Below, one piece after another: positions 9,190 to 17,406 of a DNA stretch of 64,000 bases. This DNA is from Kutzneria viridogrisea (GTDB lineage: Bacteria > Actinomycetota > Actinomycetes > Mycobacteriales > Pseudonocardiaceae): contig JACJID010000008.1 of NCBI GenBank assembly GCA_014138725.1, positions 310,001-374,000 of the forward strand. The letters are read 5' to 3'. The number at the start of each line of letters is the position of its first letter. Within the stretch, counting starts at the first letter, position 1. The notes under the pieces were generated by a model. The model did no database searches and was not told where the DNA came from. It saw only the letters and a program-made list of their open reading frames with translations. A program made the position numbers and the translations under genes.

Positions 9190-9344
9190 GTGCGCCTACG
9201 TCATCAGGGGGGATGGACGACGTAGACATCACAAGGGTAAGGGACGCGGGCAAGTCGTGTGCAACGAGTGGGTCAACACGCTGGGTCGCGGGCTCCACGA
9301 ACCGTGTGACACCCGCTCAGGGGACTAGTGCAAGAATTTGTGGG

Positions 9345-9857
9345 GTGACGGCGTTTGACGGTCAGGCGTGGGTGCACGCCGGGCAGATCTACCTGCAGGA
9401 CGGCACGCCGGGGCTGCCCGACTGGGACCGCTGCTTCACCGCGAACCCGGTGGGCATCATCGGGGTGTACGGCGGGGACGCCATCCTGCTGACCGGCCTG
9501 CACACCGGTCACGTCGGCTTCCGGGTGGTGGTGGCCGAGGCGGACCCCGGCCCCGAACTGGCCGCCTACGAGGACGTGGTGGAGATCGACTTCAGCCCGG
9601 CGACGGCCACCGTGGCGCTGGTGGAATGGGCGGGTGAGGACGCGCACCCGCTGGGCGAGCTGCCCGCGGGGCCGGGCAACTACCGGCTGCGCTACCACGC
9701 GCGGGGCATGGACGCGGGCCACGAGCTGGACACCGCCGAGGAGCACGACGAGGACCCGGTGGACGACTACCTGTTGCAGGTCTGGCCGGCGCCGCCCTCG
9801 GCGCCGGGCATCCTCCAGGTGCGCAGTGAGCAGGCGAGGCGGAGGCTGGAGCGGTGA
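9345..9857 (+). CDS. conserved actinobacterial protein of unknown function
   Basis: 170 residues from GTG 9345; longer in-frame starts exist from 9177 but read through the terminator region and look non-coding. The protein is acidic and predicted soluble, with no signal peptide or membrane segment. Sequence features are a central FRVVVAEADPGPE strand region, GNYRLRYHARGMDAG and a late DPVDDYLLQVWPAPP strand. I do not recognise the family. Its stop overlaps the GTG of the NUDIX gene (GTGA), so the two are co-translated. Confidence 0.75.
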   Translation: MTAFDGQAWVHAGQIYLQDGTPGLPDWDRCFTANPVGIIGVYGGDAILLTGLHTGHVGFRVVVAEADPGPELAAYEDVVEIDFSPATATVALVEWAGEDAHPLGELPAGPGNYRLRYHARGMDAGHELDTAEEHDEDPVDDYLLQVWPAPPSAPGILQVRSEQARRRLER

Positions 9858-10231
9858 TCGACAAGGTGGCTTGGCTGCGCATCGAGGGCGACCGGGTGCT
9901 GTGCGCCCGCAGCCACGGCAAGACGGTGTTCTACCTGCCCGGAGGCAAGCGCGAACCGGGCGAGTCGGATCTGGACACCCTGGTGCGCGAGATCCGCGAG
10001 GAGCTGGCGGTGGACATCGCCGCGGAGACCGCGCGGCCGATGGGCGTGTTCACCGCGCAGGCGGACCGCCAGCGGGAGGGCGTGCTGGTGCGGATGTCCT
10101 GCTACGCGGCCGAGTACTCCGGTGAGATCGCGGCCAGCAACGAGATCGCCGAGGTCGCGTGGCTGACCTACGCCGACCGCGAGCGGGTGGCTCCGGTGGA
10201 CAAGCTGATCTTCGACGAGTTCCTGCGCTAG
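9854..10231 (+). CDS. NUDIX hydrolase
   Basis: 125 residues, a minimal NUDIX domain. The box reads GGKREPGESDLDTLVREIREEL: the REIREEL metal-binding helix is complete, but the usual trailing Gly is Val. These enzymes cleave nucleoside diphosphate derivatives; the substrate is unknown. It is translationally coupled to the preceding unknown gene. The TAG stop at 10229-10231 overlaps the first bases of the 164-bp inverted-repeat element, so the element end supplies the stop codon. Confidence 0.9.
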   Translation: MIDKVAWLRIEGDRVLCARSHGKTVFYLPGGKREPGESDLDTLVREIREELAVDIAAETARPMGVFTAQADRQREGVLVRMSCYAAEYSGEIAASNEIAEVAWLTYADRERVAPVDKLIFDEFLR

Positions 10232-10393
10232 TGCGGTGTCCACAGACCCTCGTCGGGTGATTTCGCGATCCAGGTGGATGGATCGGCGTGCCGCACCCGC
10301 GTCTCCATACTGGTTGTATGGGGGCGCGGGGGCGGTGCGGCGAGGCGCCGCCTGGGCGCGGAAGGACCGGCGAGGGTTGCCGGACACCGCGCT
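10230..10393. mobile_element. 164-bp MITE-like structured element, copy 1
   Basis: Terminal inverted repeats AGTGCGGTGTCC (10230-10241) and GGACACCGCGCT (10382-10393). A second helix pairs CCCTCGTCGG (10247-10256) with CCGGCGAGGG (10367-10376). Internal hairpins are GATCCA/TGGATC (10267-10284), CTCCATAC/GTATGGGG (10303-10323) and GCGGCG/CGCCGC. The same 164-bp architecture recurs at 59107-59270 with compensatory changes. The ends overlap stop codons of the convergent NUDIX (TAG) and methyltransferase (CTA on the plus strand) genes. It encodes no plausible protein. Type is called from repeats and inverted ends; a structured RNA is the alternative. Confidence 0.8.
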
Positions 10394-11186
10394 AGCTGCG
10401 GCCCACGGTGAGCAGGTGCGCGGACGCGCCGAGCACCGAGGGTTCGGTCTCGGTCTGCCGCAACGCCCAGAGCAGCCGCTCGCGCTCCCGCTCCTCGCGC
10501 AGCCGCGCGTCCAGTTCCGCGTGCGGGATCAGCCAGCCGGTGCCCTCGATGGCGAAGGTGCTCACCTCGGTCAGGCCCGCCGCGCGTGCCTCCTCGGCGG
10601 CTTCGGCCGGGTGGTGGAAGTAGGTCTCGGTGAACCAGTCGAACGGGCTGCCCTCGGGTGGCCGGTGCACGCCGGTGGCCAGGTCCCGGCCGACCATCTC
10701 GCGAAAGCCGTTGTCCGCCAACAGGCCGCGGTGCAGTCCGTCGTGCAGTGCGGCGAACCGGCTGATCGTGGCGGCGGCCACGTGGCCGCCGGGCCGCACG
10801 ACCCTGCGCGCCTCGCGCCAGGCCGCGGCCCGGTCCTCGGCGGCGAGCAGGTGGTACAGCGGCCCGCACATCAGCGCGAACCCGTAACTGCCGTCCTCCG
10901 CGTCCAGGGCACGGGCATCGCCCAGGGTCGCCCGCACCCCGGGGATCGCCGACGCGGCGCTGACGTGCAGCTCGACCGGGTCCACCAGGTACACCTGGTA
11001 GCCGTCCCGGGCCAGCCACCTGGCGTGCGCCCCGGTCGCACCGCCGATGTCCACAACGGACGCAGGCGCCTCGGGCAGGTACCGCCGCACGAGTTCCTCG
11101 GTGCGCAGCAGTTCCAGCAAGCCAGCACCGGCGCGCAGCCGCGCGTCCTCCTCGCCGCGCGCGTAGTACTCCTGTAACCCGTCCAC
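10392..11186 (-). CDS. class I SAM-dependent methyltransferase
   Basis: 264 residues from GTG 11186. Motif I is VVDIGGATGAHARWLA, followed by the acidic VYLVDPVELH, GDARALDAEDGSYGFALMCGPLYHL, and a post-motif REARRVVRPGGHVAAATIS. This is the Rossmann methyltransferase core; the acceptor is unknown. The stop lies within the right end of the 164-bp repeat. The DUF1707 gene lies 32 bp upstream on the same strand. The longer open frame to 11789 runs antisense-like through DUF1707 coding sequence and is not real. Confidence 0.85.
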   Translation of the reverse strand: MDGLQEYYARGEEDARLRAGAGLLELLRTEELVRRYLPEAPASVVDIGGATGAHARWLARDGYQVYLVDPVELHVSAASAIPGVRATLGDARALDAEDGSYGFALMCGPLYHLLAAEDRAAAWREARRVVRPGGHVAAATISRFAALHDGLHRGLLADNGFREMVGRDLATGVHRPPEGSPFDWFTETYFHHPAEAAEEARAAGLTEVSTFAIEGTGWLIPHAELDARLREERERERLLWALRQTETEPSVLGASAHLLTVGRS

Positions 11187-11218
11187 GCCCTCGACGGTAG
11201 CGGCGCCCGCCAGTGAAT

Positions 11219-11782
11219 TCAGCGGCGCCCGTGCCGGATCTTGATGTTGCCCGCGCTGACCCGGCCGCTCAGGTGCAGCACCGGGTAGCCCGGTGAGCCG
11301 GGCTCGGTGCGGTTGCTGAAGTTGCCGCTGCCCACCGACATCTCGCCGACCAGCACCGTCCAGCCGCGCGGCACGATCACCTTGATGTTGCCCCAGCCGC
11401 ACTGGGCGTCCAGCCAGACCTCGCGCTGCTCGCAGATGGCCTGCATGAAGTCGATCTTGACGTTGCCCATGGAGCAGCGGGCGTTGATGTGGCTGGGCAC
11501 GATCCACTGGCCGACCTGGCGCATGTCCCCCATGCCCGCGCTCAGCTCCAGCGGCCGCTCCACCGGCCTGGCGGGGGTCACGGGGTGCGCGGTGGGCAGG
11601 TCGGCGAGCACCGTGCCGAGCTCGCCCCGGGTGCGCGCCGCCGCCGCGATGGCGCTGCGCTCGCCGAACTCGTCGATGGTGATCATCCCCTGGTCCAGGG
11701 CGTCCTGGAGCAGTGCGGCGGCGCGCTCCCGCTCCTGGTTGGACACGCGGACCAGCTCGGGGGACACACCTTCGATGCTCAT
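11219..11782 (-). CDS. DUF1707 domain protein with C-terminal beta domain
   Basis: 187 residues from ATG 11782. The N-terminal DUF1707 module (LVRVSNQERERAAALLQDALDQGMITIDEFGERSAIA) is a short helical domain frequent in actinobacteria. A linker leads to a C-terminal beta-rich region resembling the LiaF/cell-wall-response fold (MGNVKIDFMQA, WGNIKVIVPRGWTVLVGEMSVGSGNF, GNIKIRHGRR). No membrane segment is seen, so it is probably cytoplasmic or peripheral. Function is unknown; a role in envelope stress is only suggested by the C-terminal fold. Confidence 0.8.
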   Translation of the reverse strand: MSIEGVSPELVRVSNQERERAAALLQDALDQGMITIDEFGERSAIAAAARTRGELGTVLADLPTAHPVTPARPVERPLELSAGMGDMRQVGQWIVPSHINARCSMGNVKIDFMQAICEQREVWLDAQCGWGNIKVIVPRGWTVLVGEMSVGSGNFSNRTEPGSPGYPVLHLSGRVSAGNIKIRHGRR

Positions 11783-11892
11783 GGCACAACGGTAGCCAGC
11801 GCGCCGCGCGGGCGACACCGGGAAAGTCCCGGACCTCGGTCTCAGGGTAGGTACTCAGGGGCCAGCGGCAGCGCGTCCCACTGCGCCCAGCT

Positions 11893-12093
11893 TCATACCT
11901 CCTCCTCGGGCACGAAGACGTCCTCGATGCGGCAGGTGAACGCCGCCGCGATGCGGAAGGCCAGCGGCAGGCTCGGGTCGTACTTGCCCTTCTCGATGGA
12001 GATGACGGTCTGGCGGGACACGCCGAGCCGGGTGGCCAGCTGCTCCTGGGTCAGGCCGTGCTCCACCCGCAGGCGGGCCAGGTTGTTGCGCAC
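11893..12093 (-). CDS. small XRE-family transcriptional regulator
   Basis: 66 residues, a single helix-turn-helix domain: LARLRVEHGLTQEQLATRLGVSRQTVISIEKGKYDPSLPLAFRIAAAF. This matches the short YozG-like regulators encoded next to small membrane proteins. The GTG start at 12093 is only 6 nt after the stop of the membrane protein gene, so the two form an operon. It is the natural candidate to bind the 19-bp inverted repeat in the divergent promoter at 12493-12536. Confidence 0.88.
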   Translation of the reverse strand: MRNNLARLRVEHGLTQEQLATRLGVSRQTVISIEKGKYDPSLPLAFRIAAAFTCRIEDVFVPEEEV

Positions 12094-12099
12094 CGGCGG

Positions 12100-12486
12100 C
12101 TACCGGTACTTGCGGGAGACCAGCAAGGTGATCACCAGCCAGGAGGCCATGCCGTAGCCCCAGACCCACCACAGGGACAGCGGCGGGAACTGGGCGAACG
12201 ACTCCAACAGGGCGTAGGTGACCACGCCGAGCATCGTCACCACGAAGGCCACACCCAGCGACTCCAGCTGCACGTGCCGCTCCAGGCCCTCGCGGCGACC
12301 GCCCCAGCGGATCTGGCTGACCACCGCGTAGCCCACGGCCACCACGGCGGGCAGCGCAACGGCGGCGCCCAGCAGCCCGGACGGCCGCCAGCCCACCAGG
12401 CCGAGGCCCAGTCCTATGCCGAGCACGTAGACCACGTAGCCGGACATCGCCCAGACGAAGCCCGTGCTCGCTCTGAACTTCTCCAT
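12100..12486 (-). CDS. small membrane protein, four predicted TM segments
   Basis: 128 residues from ATG 12486. Four hydrophobic stretches are visible: WAMSGYVVYVLGIGLGLGLV, LLGAAVALPAVVAVGYAVV, SLGVAFVVTMLGVVTYALL and WWVWGYGMASWLVITLLVS. It precedes a small XRE regulator, a common pairing in actinobacteria and firmicutes; the function is unknown. A TAACAT -10 hexamer ends 6 nt before the ATG, so the transcript should begin at or next to the start codon. An alternative GTG lies 6 nt upstream. Confidence 0.8.
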   Translation of the reverse strand: MEKFRASTGFVWAMSGYVVYVLGIGLGLGLVGWRPSGLLGAAVALPAVVAVGYAVVSQIRWGGRREGLERHVQLESLGVAFVVTMLGVVTYALLESFAQFPPLSLWWVWGYGMASWLVITLLVSRKYR

Positions 12487-12492
12487 GGGCAC

Positions 12493-12536
12493 ATGTTAAG
12501 GGTCCTTGACACCACCATGTCAAGGACCCTTAACAT
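12493..12536. promoter_or_regulatory. symmetric divergent promoter/operator
   Basis: A perfect 19-bp inverted repeat, ATGTTAAGGGTCCTTGACA at 12493-12511 and its complement at 12518-12536, with a 6-nt centre. Each strand carries TTGACA and TAACAT separated by 19 nt, so the palindrome is a two-way promoter. The distance from each -10 to a start codon is 6 nt (membrane protein gene, leftward) and 8 nt (S33 hydrolase, rightward), implying leaderless mRNAs both ways. A dimeric repressor bound here would shut both; the adjacent XRE protein is the likely one (inference). Confidence 0.75.
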
Positions 12537-12544
12537 CAGCGGCC

Positions 12545-13855
12545 ATGAAGGCACTGCTCGCCGCGCTCGTGCTGACCACGAGCCTGCACCCCACACCATC
12601 CACCGTGGACTGGAAACCCTGCGCCGCCGATCCCACTGCCGAGTGCACAACCATTGCTACACAAGGAACAACGCTCGCGCTGGCCCGACGCAGGGCAGAT
12701 CCCGCCCAGCGGGTGGGCACCCTGTTGGTGAACCCCGGCGGACCCGGTCTGTCCGGTGTGGACATGGTGCTCAAGCGCCCGCCGTTCTCGGCGGAGCTGC
12801 TCGCGAAGTTCGACCTCGTGGGCTTCGACCCGCCCGGTGTCGGCGCGAGCCCCGTCGACTCGTGCGGGCTCGTGGACACGCCCCAGTCCATGCCCACGAG
12901 CCCGCAGGAGTTCCAGAACCTGTTGGCGGCCAACAAGAAGGCGGCTGCGGCGTGCACGGCCCACCTGAGTGACACCGACCTGGCCCGTGACGTGGAGGCG
13001 ATCCGCGTGGCGCTGGGCGGTGAACCGCTCAACTGGTACGGCACCTCGTACGGCACGGAGATCGGCCAACGGTACGCGGAGCTCTACCCCACCAAGATCC
13101 GGACAATGGTGCTGGACGCCACGATCGACCACAGCGGCTCGGCGCTCACCCACCTGCTGACGGCCACCGCGAGCGCGGAGGACACGTTCAACCGCTTTGC
13201 CTTGTGGTGCACCAAGAACACGGCATGTCCGCTGCACGGTCAGGACGTGGCAGCGGTCTTCGAGGCGACGCGCGCCAAGCTGGCCGGGGACGAGCTCGCG
13301 GCGTTCGACTCGGACACCTACCTGGCGCTCTACGCACCGGCGCAGGGCTGGCCCTGGCTGGGCGCCATGATCGCCGCTGGCCACCCGCCCCGCACGGCGG
13401 CGCGACCGGCGAGCGCCAACAACGCCGTGCTGGCCGCGATCTGCCAGGACTGGGACTACTCCGTGCACAGCTTCGCCGAGCTGTCGGCGATCCAGGCGGC
13501 TGCCGCGGGGTTGGCGCCACACCTGCGCATCGGCGACGTGGACCGGTACCGGCTCATCGGGTGCCAGGGTTGGCCGGTGGCCGACCCGCCGCACCCGCTG
13601 AGGGTGCACGGGGCGCCACCGGTCCTCGTGGTGAACAGCGAGCACGACCCGATCACGCCGTACGCCGGGGCCGTGCACGTGAGCAGGCAGCTGCCTGGCA
13701 GCGCGTTGCTGACCTACCGGGGCGACGGGCACACGACGTACACGCAGTCCAAGTGCGTGCGGGACAACGTGGACCGCTACCTCGTGACGGGTGCGGTACC
13801 GGCTCGCGGGGCGAGTTGCCCGGACGTGGTGAACCCGGCGACGGCAGCGCGGTGA
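12545..13855 (+). CDS. secreted alpha/beta hydrolase, S33 tripeptidyl-aminopeptidase-like
   Basis: 436 residues from ATG 12545, which begins a plausible signal peptide (MKALLAALVLTTSLHPTPS). The oxyanion motif NPGGPGLSG, nucleophile GTSYGTEIG and TAP-like C-terminal domain (LVVNSEHDPITPYAG, then GDGHTTY with the catalytic His) are complete. Paired cysteines suggest disulfides outside the cell. It is a distant paralogue of the gene at 1044 but with canonical catalytic motifs. It shares the symmetric promoter with the membrane protein/XRE operon. The last 79 bp overlap the 3' end of the opposite-strand EEP gene. Confidence 0.88.
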   Translation: MKALLAALVLTTSLHPTPSTVDWKPCAADPTAECTTIATQGTTLALARRRADPAQRVGTLLVNPGGPGLSGVDMVLKRPPFSAELLAKFDLVGFDPPGVGASPVDSCGLVDTPQSMPTSPQEFQNLLAANKKAAAACTAHLSDTDLARDVEAIRVALGGEPLNWYGTSYGTEIGQRYAELYPTKIRTMVLDATIDHSGSALTHLLTATASAEDTFNRFALWCTKNTACPLHGQDVAAVFEATRAKLAGDELAAFDSDTYLALYAPAQGWPWLGAMIAAGHPPRTAARPASANNAVLAAICQDWDYSVHSFAELSAIQAAAAGLAPHLRIGDVDRYRLIGCQGWPVADPPHPLRVHGAPPVLVVNSEHDPITPYAGAVHVSRQLPGSALLTYRGDGHTTYTQSKCVRDNVDRYLVTGAVPARGASCPDVVNPATAAR

Positions 13856-14658
13856 TCACTGCCGTTGGCCGCCGAGGTGGTCGCGCTGCCGGGCGTCAAG
13901 CCCCGGTACAGCACGTGGTCGAGTCGGACCACGGGGAAGGCGGCGGGCCAGGTGAAGCCGAATCCGGAGCGCGCGTCCTGGAAACCTTGGAACAGAGCCA
14001 TTTCCCGGTCCGTGCTCGCGGTGTTCAGATCACCGAGGACCAGCACCGGACCGGACTGGGCCCGGGCCAGTTCGGCGAGCCTGCGCAGCGAGCGGTCCCG
14101 GTCCTCGGTGGCGCCGGGCCGCACCGAGCCCAGGTGCGCGACGAACACCGTGACCGGGCCGTGCGGGGCGTTCACGGTGGCGCGCAAAGCCCGGTACCAG
14201 CCCAGATCCAGGTCCAGCCGCGCGGAATCGGTGATCGGGTACCGACTCCACAGCGCCACTGTGCCGACGGCGAAGTGGTGCGGGTAGTCCAAGCCGCACT
14301 GTGCCGTGACTTCCTGCGCTGCCAACAGGTCCGCCTCGCTGAGCGCCTGCAACGCCTTGCACTGCGCGGGGTTGTCGGCGTCCAGGTTCTGCGTGGCGAC
14401 GCGGAGGTCGACCGGCCCTGAGGGCAGCGGCACGAGGTCCCGGCCGAACAACAGCGCGAGCACGACGAGCGGGACCAGCAGTGAGATAGCGCCACGGCCG
14501 GACTTCAGCACCAGTGCCAGCACGGCGAGCGGGATCAGCGCGAGGCCGGACCAGGGCAGCAGGGCGTCGACCCAGGTGCCGATCCCGCTGGGGATCAGGC
14601 CGTGCCCGAGCAGCAGCGCGGTCAGCGCCAGCGCGCCGACCACAACGGGGATGTGCAT
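13777..14658 (-). CDS. membrane-anchored endonuclease/exonuclease/phosphatase (EEP) family protein
   Basis: 293 residues from ATG 14658. Two or three N-terminal membrane segments (VVVGALALTALLLGHG, LALIPLAVLALVLKS, AISLLVPLVVLALLFG) lead to an EEP domain: RVATQNLDAD, LLAAQEVT with the metal-binding Glu, VFVAHLGSVRPG, VLVLGDLNTAS, VRLDHVLY and GSDHRAAVA. The active site faces outward if the topology is standard. Substrate is unknown; the fold covers nucleases, lipid phosphatases and sphingomyelinases. A paralogue lies at 36572. The 3' end overlaps the S33 hydrolase antisense by 79 bp. Confidence 0.85.
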   Translation of the reverse strand: MHIPVVVGALALTALLLGHGLIPSGIGTWVDALLPWSGLALIPLAVLALVLKSGRGAISLLVPLVVLALLFGRDLVPLPSGPVDLRVATQNLDADNPAQCKALQALSEADLLAAQEVTAQCGLDYPHHFAVGTVALWSRYPITDSARLDLDLGWYRALRATVNAPHGPVTVFVAHLGSVRPGATEDRDRSLRRLAELARAQSGPVLVLGDLNTASTDREMALFQGFQDARSGFGFTWPAAFPVVRLDHVLYRGLTPGSATTSAANGSDHRAAVAGFTTSGQLAPRAGTAPVTR

Positions 14659-14702
14659 GTCCCCCAGCGTGCCGACCGTGGATGAGAGTCCAGTGAGGAC
14701 GC

Positions 14703-15566
14703 TCAGGCCACGGCCACCGCGGAGGGCCGTCGGCTGCCGATCCTGCGCTGGCGCACGGCGCCGACGGCACGGCACACCAGGTAGATCAGGAAGGACAGGG
14801 CCGTGACGAAGGCGCTGACCGGCTTGCCGGGCTCCAGCGAGAGCACGATCCCGCCCAGCACGGCGACCTCGGCGAAGACCACCGACAGCACCGTGGCCAG
14901 CAGCGGGCTCGCGGTGACCCGGCAGGCCGCCGCCGCAGGCGTGATCATCAGTGACAGCACGAGCAGTGAGCCGACCGTCTGCACGCCCAGGGCCGTGACC
15001 ACACCCACCAGCACGGCGAAAACCGGTGACAGCAGGCGGATCGGCACCCCGCGGGCGGCGGCCACCTCGCCGTCCACGCTGGCGAACAGCAGCGGCCGGT
15101 AGATGACCGCCAGCACCACCAGCACCGCGATGGCGGAGGAGGTGAGCAGCACCAGGCTGGTCGAGTCCACGCCGACGATCTGGCCGATCAGCAGGCCGAA
15201 CTTGTTGGTGGAGTTGCCGCCGTAGAAGGACAGCAGCAGCACGCCGAGGCCGAGCCCGAAGGACAGCACGGCGCCGATCACGGAGTCGTGCTCGGAGGTC
15301 TTGCGGGTCAGCAGGCCCAGCACCACGGCGGCGGCGATGGCGCCGACCAGCGAGCCGTAGCCGATGTTGAACCCGGCCAGCAGGGCGGCGGCCCCACCGG
15401 TGAAGGCCAGCTCGCTGGTGCCGTGCACGGAGAAGGCCATGTTCCTGGTGACGATCAGCGGGCCGAGCACGCCGGCGACCAGCCCGAGCACGGCCGCCGC
15501 GATCAACGCGGTCTGCACGAAGTCGTAGCCGAGCAACTCCAACGTGCCGGAGAGGTACTGCCCCAT
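14703..15566 (-). CDS. zinc/metal ABC transporter permease (ZnuB-like)
   Basis: 287 residues, about eight membrane segments, of the ABC-3 metal permease family. Typical stretches are LLGYDFVQTALIAAAVLGLV, GPLIVTRNMAFSVHGTSELAF and VQTVGSLLVLSLMITPAAAA. Its ATG overlaps the stop of the ATPase gene (ATGA), and that gene overlaps the binding protein gene in the same way, so all three are one tightly coupled operon reading leftward. The Zur-like boxes upstream argue for zinc rather than manganese. Confidence 0.93.
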   Translation of the reverse strand: MGQYLSGTLELLGYDFVQTALIAAAVLGLVAGVLGPLIVTRNMAFSVHGTSELAFTGGAAALLAGFNIGYGSLVGAIAAAVVLGLLTRKTSEHDSVIGAVLSFGLGLGVLLLSFYGGNSTNKFGLLIGQIVGVDSTSLVLLTSSAIAVLVVLAVIYRPLLFASVDGEVAAARGVPIRLLSPVFAVLVGVVTALGVQTVGSLLVLSLMITPAAAACRVTASPLLATVLSVVFAEVAVLGGIVLSLEPGKPVSAFVTALSFLIYLVCRAVGAVRQRRIGSRRPSAVAVA

Positions 15567-16399
15567 CACGACCCTTCCGGCAGGTGGTGCGCCGAGTTCT
15601 GCGCGCCCACGACGACGATCTGCCCGCGCACCCGCAGCACGTCCACCGGGGTCCGGTAGAGCCTGGTCAGGTTCTCGGAGGTCATCACCTCGTCCGGGCT
15701 GCCGATCTGGAACCGGCCGTCCACCAGGTACAGCACCCGGTCCACCAGCGGCAGCACCGGGTTGATCTCGTGCGTCACGAACAGCACGGCCGTGCCCGCA
15801 CTGCGGCGGCGCGCGTCGATCAGCTCGCTGACCACGCGCTGGTTGGCCAGGTCCAGTGACAGCAGCGGCTCGTCGCACAGCAGCAGCTCGGGGTCGCCGA
15901 CCAGTGCCTGGGCCACCCGCAGCCGCTGCTGCTCGCCGCCGGAGAGCAGGCCCACCGGCTGGTCGGCGTACTCCGTGGCGCCGACCTCCGCCAGCACCCG
16001 GTCGACCCGGCGCCTGCGCTCGGCGCGACCACGCAGGCCGAGGCCCCAGCGGTGCCCGTCCAGGCCGAGCCCGACCAGGTCGCGGCCGCGCAGCACCAGC
16101 TGGGAGTCCAACGCGCGCTGCTGCGGGATGTAGCCGATGCGGTGGTTGGCCTTGCCCGCCGGGTGGCCGACCACCTCGGCGCTGCCCGAGGACAGCTGCT
16201 GCTGGCCGAGCAGCACGCGCATCAGGCTGGTCTTGCCCGAGCCGTTGGGCCCGAGCACGGCGAGGAACTCGCCCGGTCGGATGTCCAGGTCCAGGCCGTC
16301 CCACAGCACGCGCTCGCCGTAGGACAGCCGGGCCGAGCGCAGGCGCAGTGCCGCCTCCCGCCTGCGGGCGGGGGCGGCCAGCACGGTCTTGGACGTCAT
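15566..16399 (-). CDS. zinc/metal ABC transporter ATP-binding protein (ZnuC-like)
   Basis: 277 residues from ATG 16399. Walker A GPNGSGKTS, signature LLSGGEQQRLRVAQAL, Walker B LLLCDEPLLSLD and switch His in FVTHEINPVLP are all intact. IGYIPQQRALD forms the Q-loop. The protein energises the permease encoded immediately downstream. The start is set by the ATGA overlap with the preceding binding-protein gene; a longer open frame from 16447 would extend into that gene. Confidence 0.94.
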   Translation of the reverse strand: MTSKTVLAAPARRREAALRLRSARLSYGERVLWDGLDLDIRPGEFLAVLGPNGSGKTSLMRVLLGQQQLSSGSAEVVGHPAGKANHRIGYIPQQRALDSQLVLRGRDLVGLGLDGHRWGLGLRGRAERRRRVDRVLAEVGATEYADQPVGLLSGGEQQRLRVAQALVGDPELLLCDEPLLSLDLANQRVVSELIDARRRSAGTAVLFVTHEINPVLPLVDRVLYLVDGRFQIGSPDEVMTSENLTRLYRTPVDVLRVRGQIVVVGAQNSAHHLPEGS

Positions 16400-17313
16400 T
16401 GCTTCGCCAGGGCGTTCGATAGGGCGTCGACCTCCTTGGAGATCCACACAACGTAGTCGGTCACCCCGGCGGGCAGCGTCTCGGTCACGTCCACCACCGG
16501 CACGCCCGCCGTGGCGGCCTTGGCCTTGAGCTGCTTGGTGACCTCGGTCTCCGCCTGGGCGTTGTTCACCAGCGCGGCGACCTTCTTGCCACTGACCAGT
16601 TCGGTGGCCTCGCCCACGGCGGCGACCGGGATGTCGCTGCCCGCCTCGACGGCCTTCTCGAACGCCTCCGGGGTGGCGTTGCGCACCCCTGCCGACGCCA
16701 GCAGGTAGTTGGCCACCGGCTCGGTCACCAGCACCTGCCTGCCCGGGTGATCGGTGCCGATCTTGGCGGCGCGCGCGATCAGCTCGTCCAGCTTGGTGTC
16801 CAAGGCCTTGGCGTTGGCCTGGAAGGTCGCCTTCTTGTCGGCCTGCACCGCGCCGAGCTGCTCGGCGACCTTGTCGGCCACCTTGCGCACCGTGGGCAGG
16901 TCATAGAAGACGTGCTCGTTGGTGTCCTCGGTCTTGGCCTTGCCGGAGACCTCGAAGGCCACCACCGAGGGGGTCTTCGCCGCCGCCGCGCTGACCGCCT
17001 TGGCGAAGAAGTCGTCGTAGCCGACCCCGTTGGACACCAACAGCGCCGCCTTGCTGATCTTGGCTGTGTCCGCGGGCTTGACCTCGTAGTCGTGCGGGTC
17101 CTTGCTCGGGTCGTCGATGATCGAGGTGACCTGCACGGCGTCCCCGCCGACCGCCTTGACCACGCTGCCCCAGACGTTGGTCGAGGCGACGACCTCGATC
17201 GCACCGCCTGCCCCGCCGCCCGCGGCCTGGCCGGAGGCGCACCCGGTCAGCGCGAGGGCGATGGTGGCCGCACCTGCGGCGGCCAACAGGGTCGGACGGG
17301 AACGGACGGTCAT
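16396..17313 (-). CDS. zinc/metal-binding lipoprotein of the ABC transporter (ZnuA/TroA family)
   Basis: 305 residues. The lipobox LALTGCASG places the mature N-terminal Cys at about residue 25. Metal ligands expected for the family are visible as His in DPHDYEVKP and His in [11 protein letters not shown], with [10 protein letters not shown] in the position of the third. The long charged backbone helix [26 protein letters not shown] region is typical. It lacks a His-rich loop, so zinc versus manganese is not decided by the protein itself. First gene of the three-gene operon. Confidence 0.92.
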   Translation of the reverse strand: MTVRSRPTLLAAAGAATIALALTGCASGQAAGGGAGGAIEVVASTNVWGSVVKAVGGDAVQVTSIIDDPSKDPHDYEVKPADTAKISKAALLVSNGVGYDDFFAKAVSAAAAKTPSVVAFEVSGKAKTEDTNEHVFYDLPTVRKVADKVAEQLGAVQADKKATFQANAKALDTKLDELIARAAKIGTDHPGRQVLVTEPVANYLLASAGVRNATPEAFEKAVEAGSDIPVAAVGEATELVSGKKVAALVNNAQAETEVTKQLKAKAATAGVPVVDVTETLPAGVTDYVVWISKEVDALSNALAKQ

Positions 17314-17347
17314 CGGGGCACCCCTCGACAGCGTGACGATCTAGCAA

Positions 17348-17362
17348 TGGAAACCGTTGTCG
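17348..17362. promoter_or_regulatory. possible second Zur-type box
   Basis: TGGAAACCGTTGTCG, an imperfect 7-1-7 arrangement with four of seven symmetric pairs, 35 bp upstream of the binding-protein ATG. It is weaker than the box at 17407 and may be coincidental. Confidence 0.35.
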
Positions 17363-17406
17363 AGTTCAGCTTAGGTCAGATCAGTGATCAAAAACCACCG
17401 ACGGAG

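Noticed and set aside
9177..9344. Upstream extension of the unknown gene at 9345
   Set aside because: The extension crosses the MBOAT terminator hairpin and has non-coding composition; GTG 9345 gives a compact protein.
10408..10623. Plus-strand small frames across the methyltransferase and 164-bp element
   Set aside because: Low-complexity Ser/Arg frames antisense to a clear methyltransferase; no start signals.
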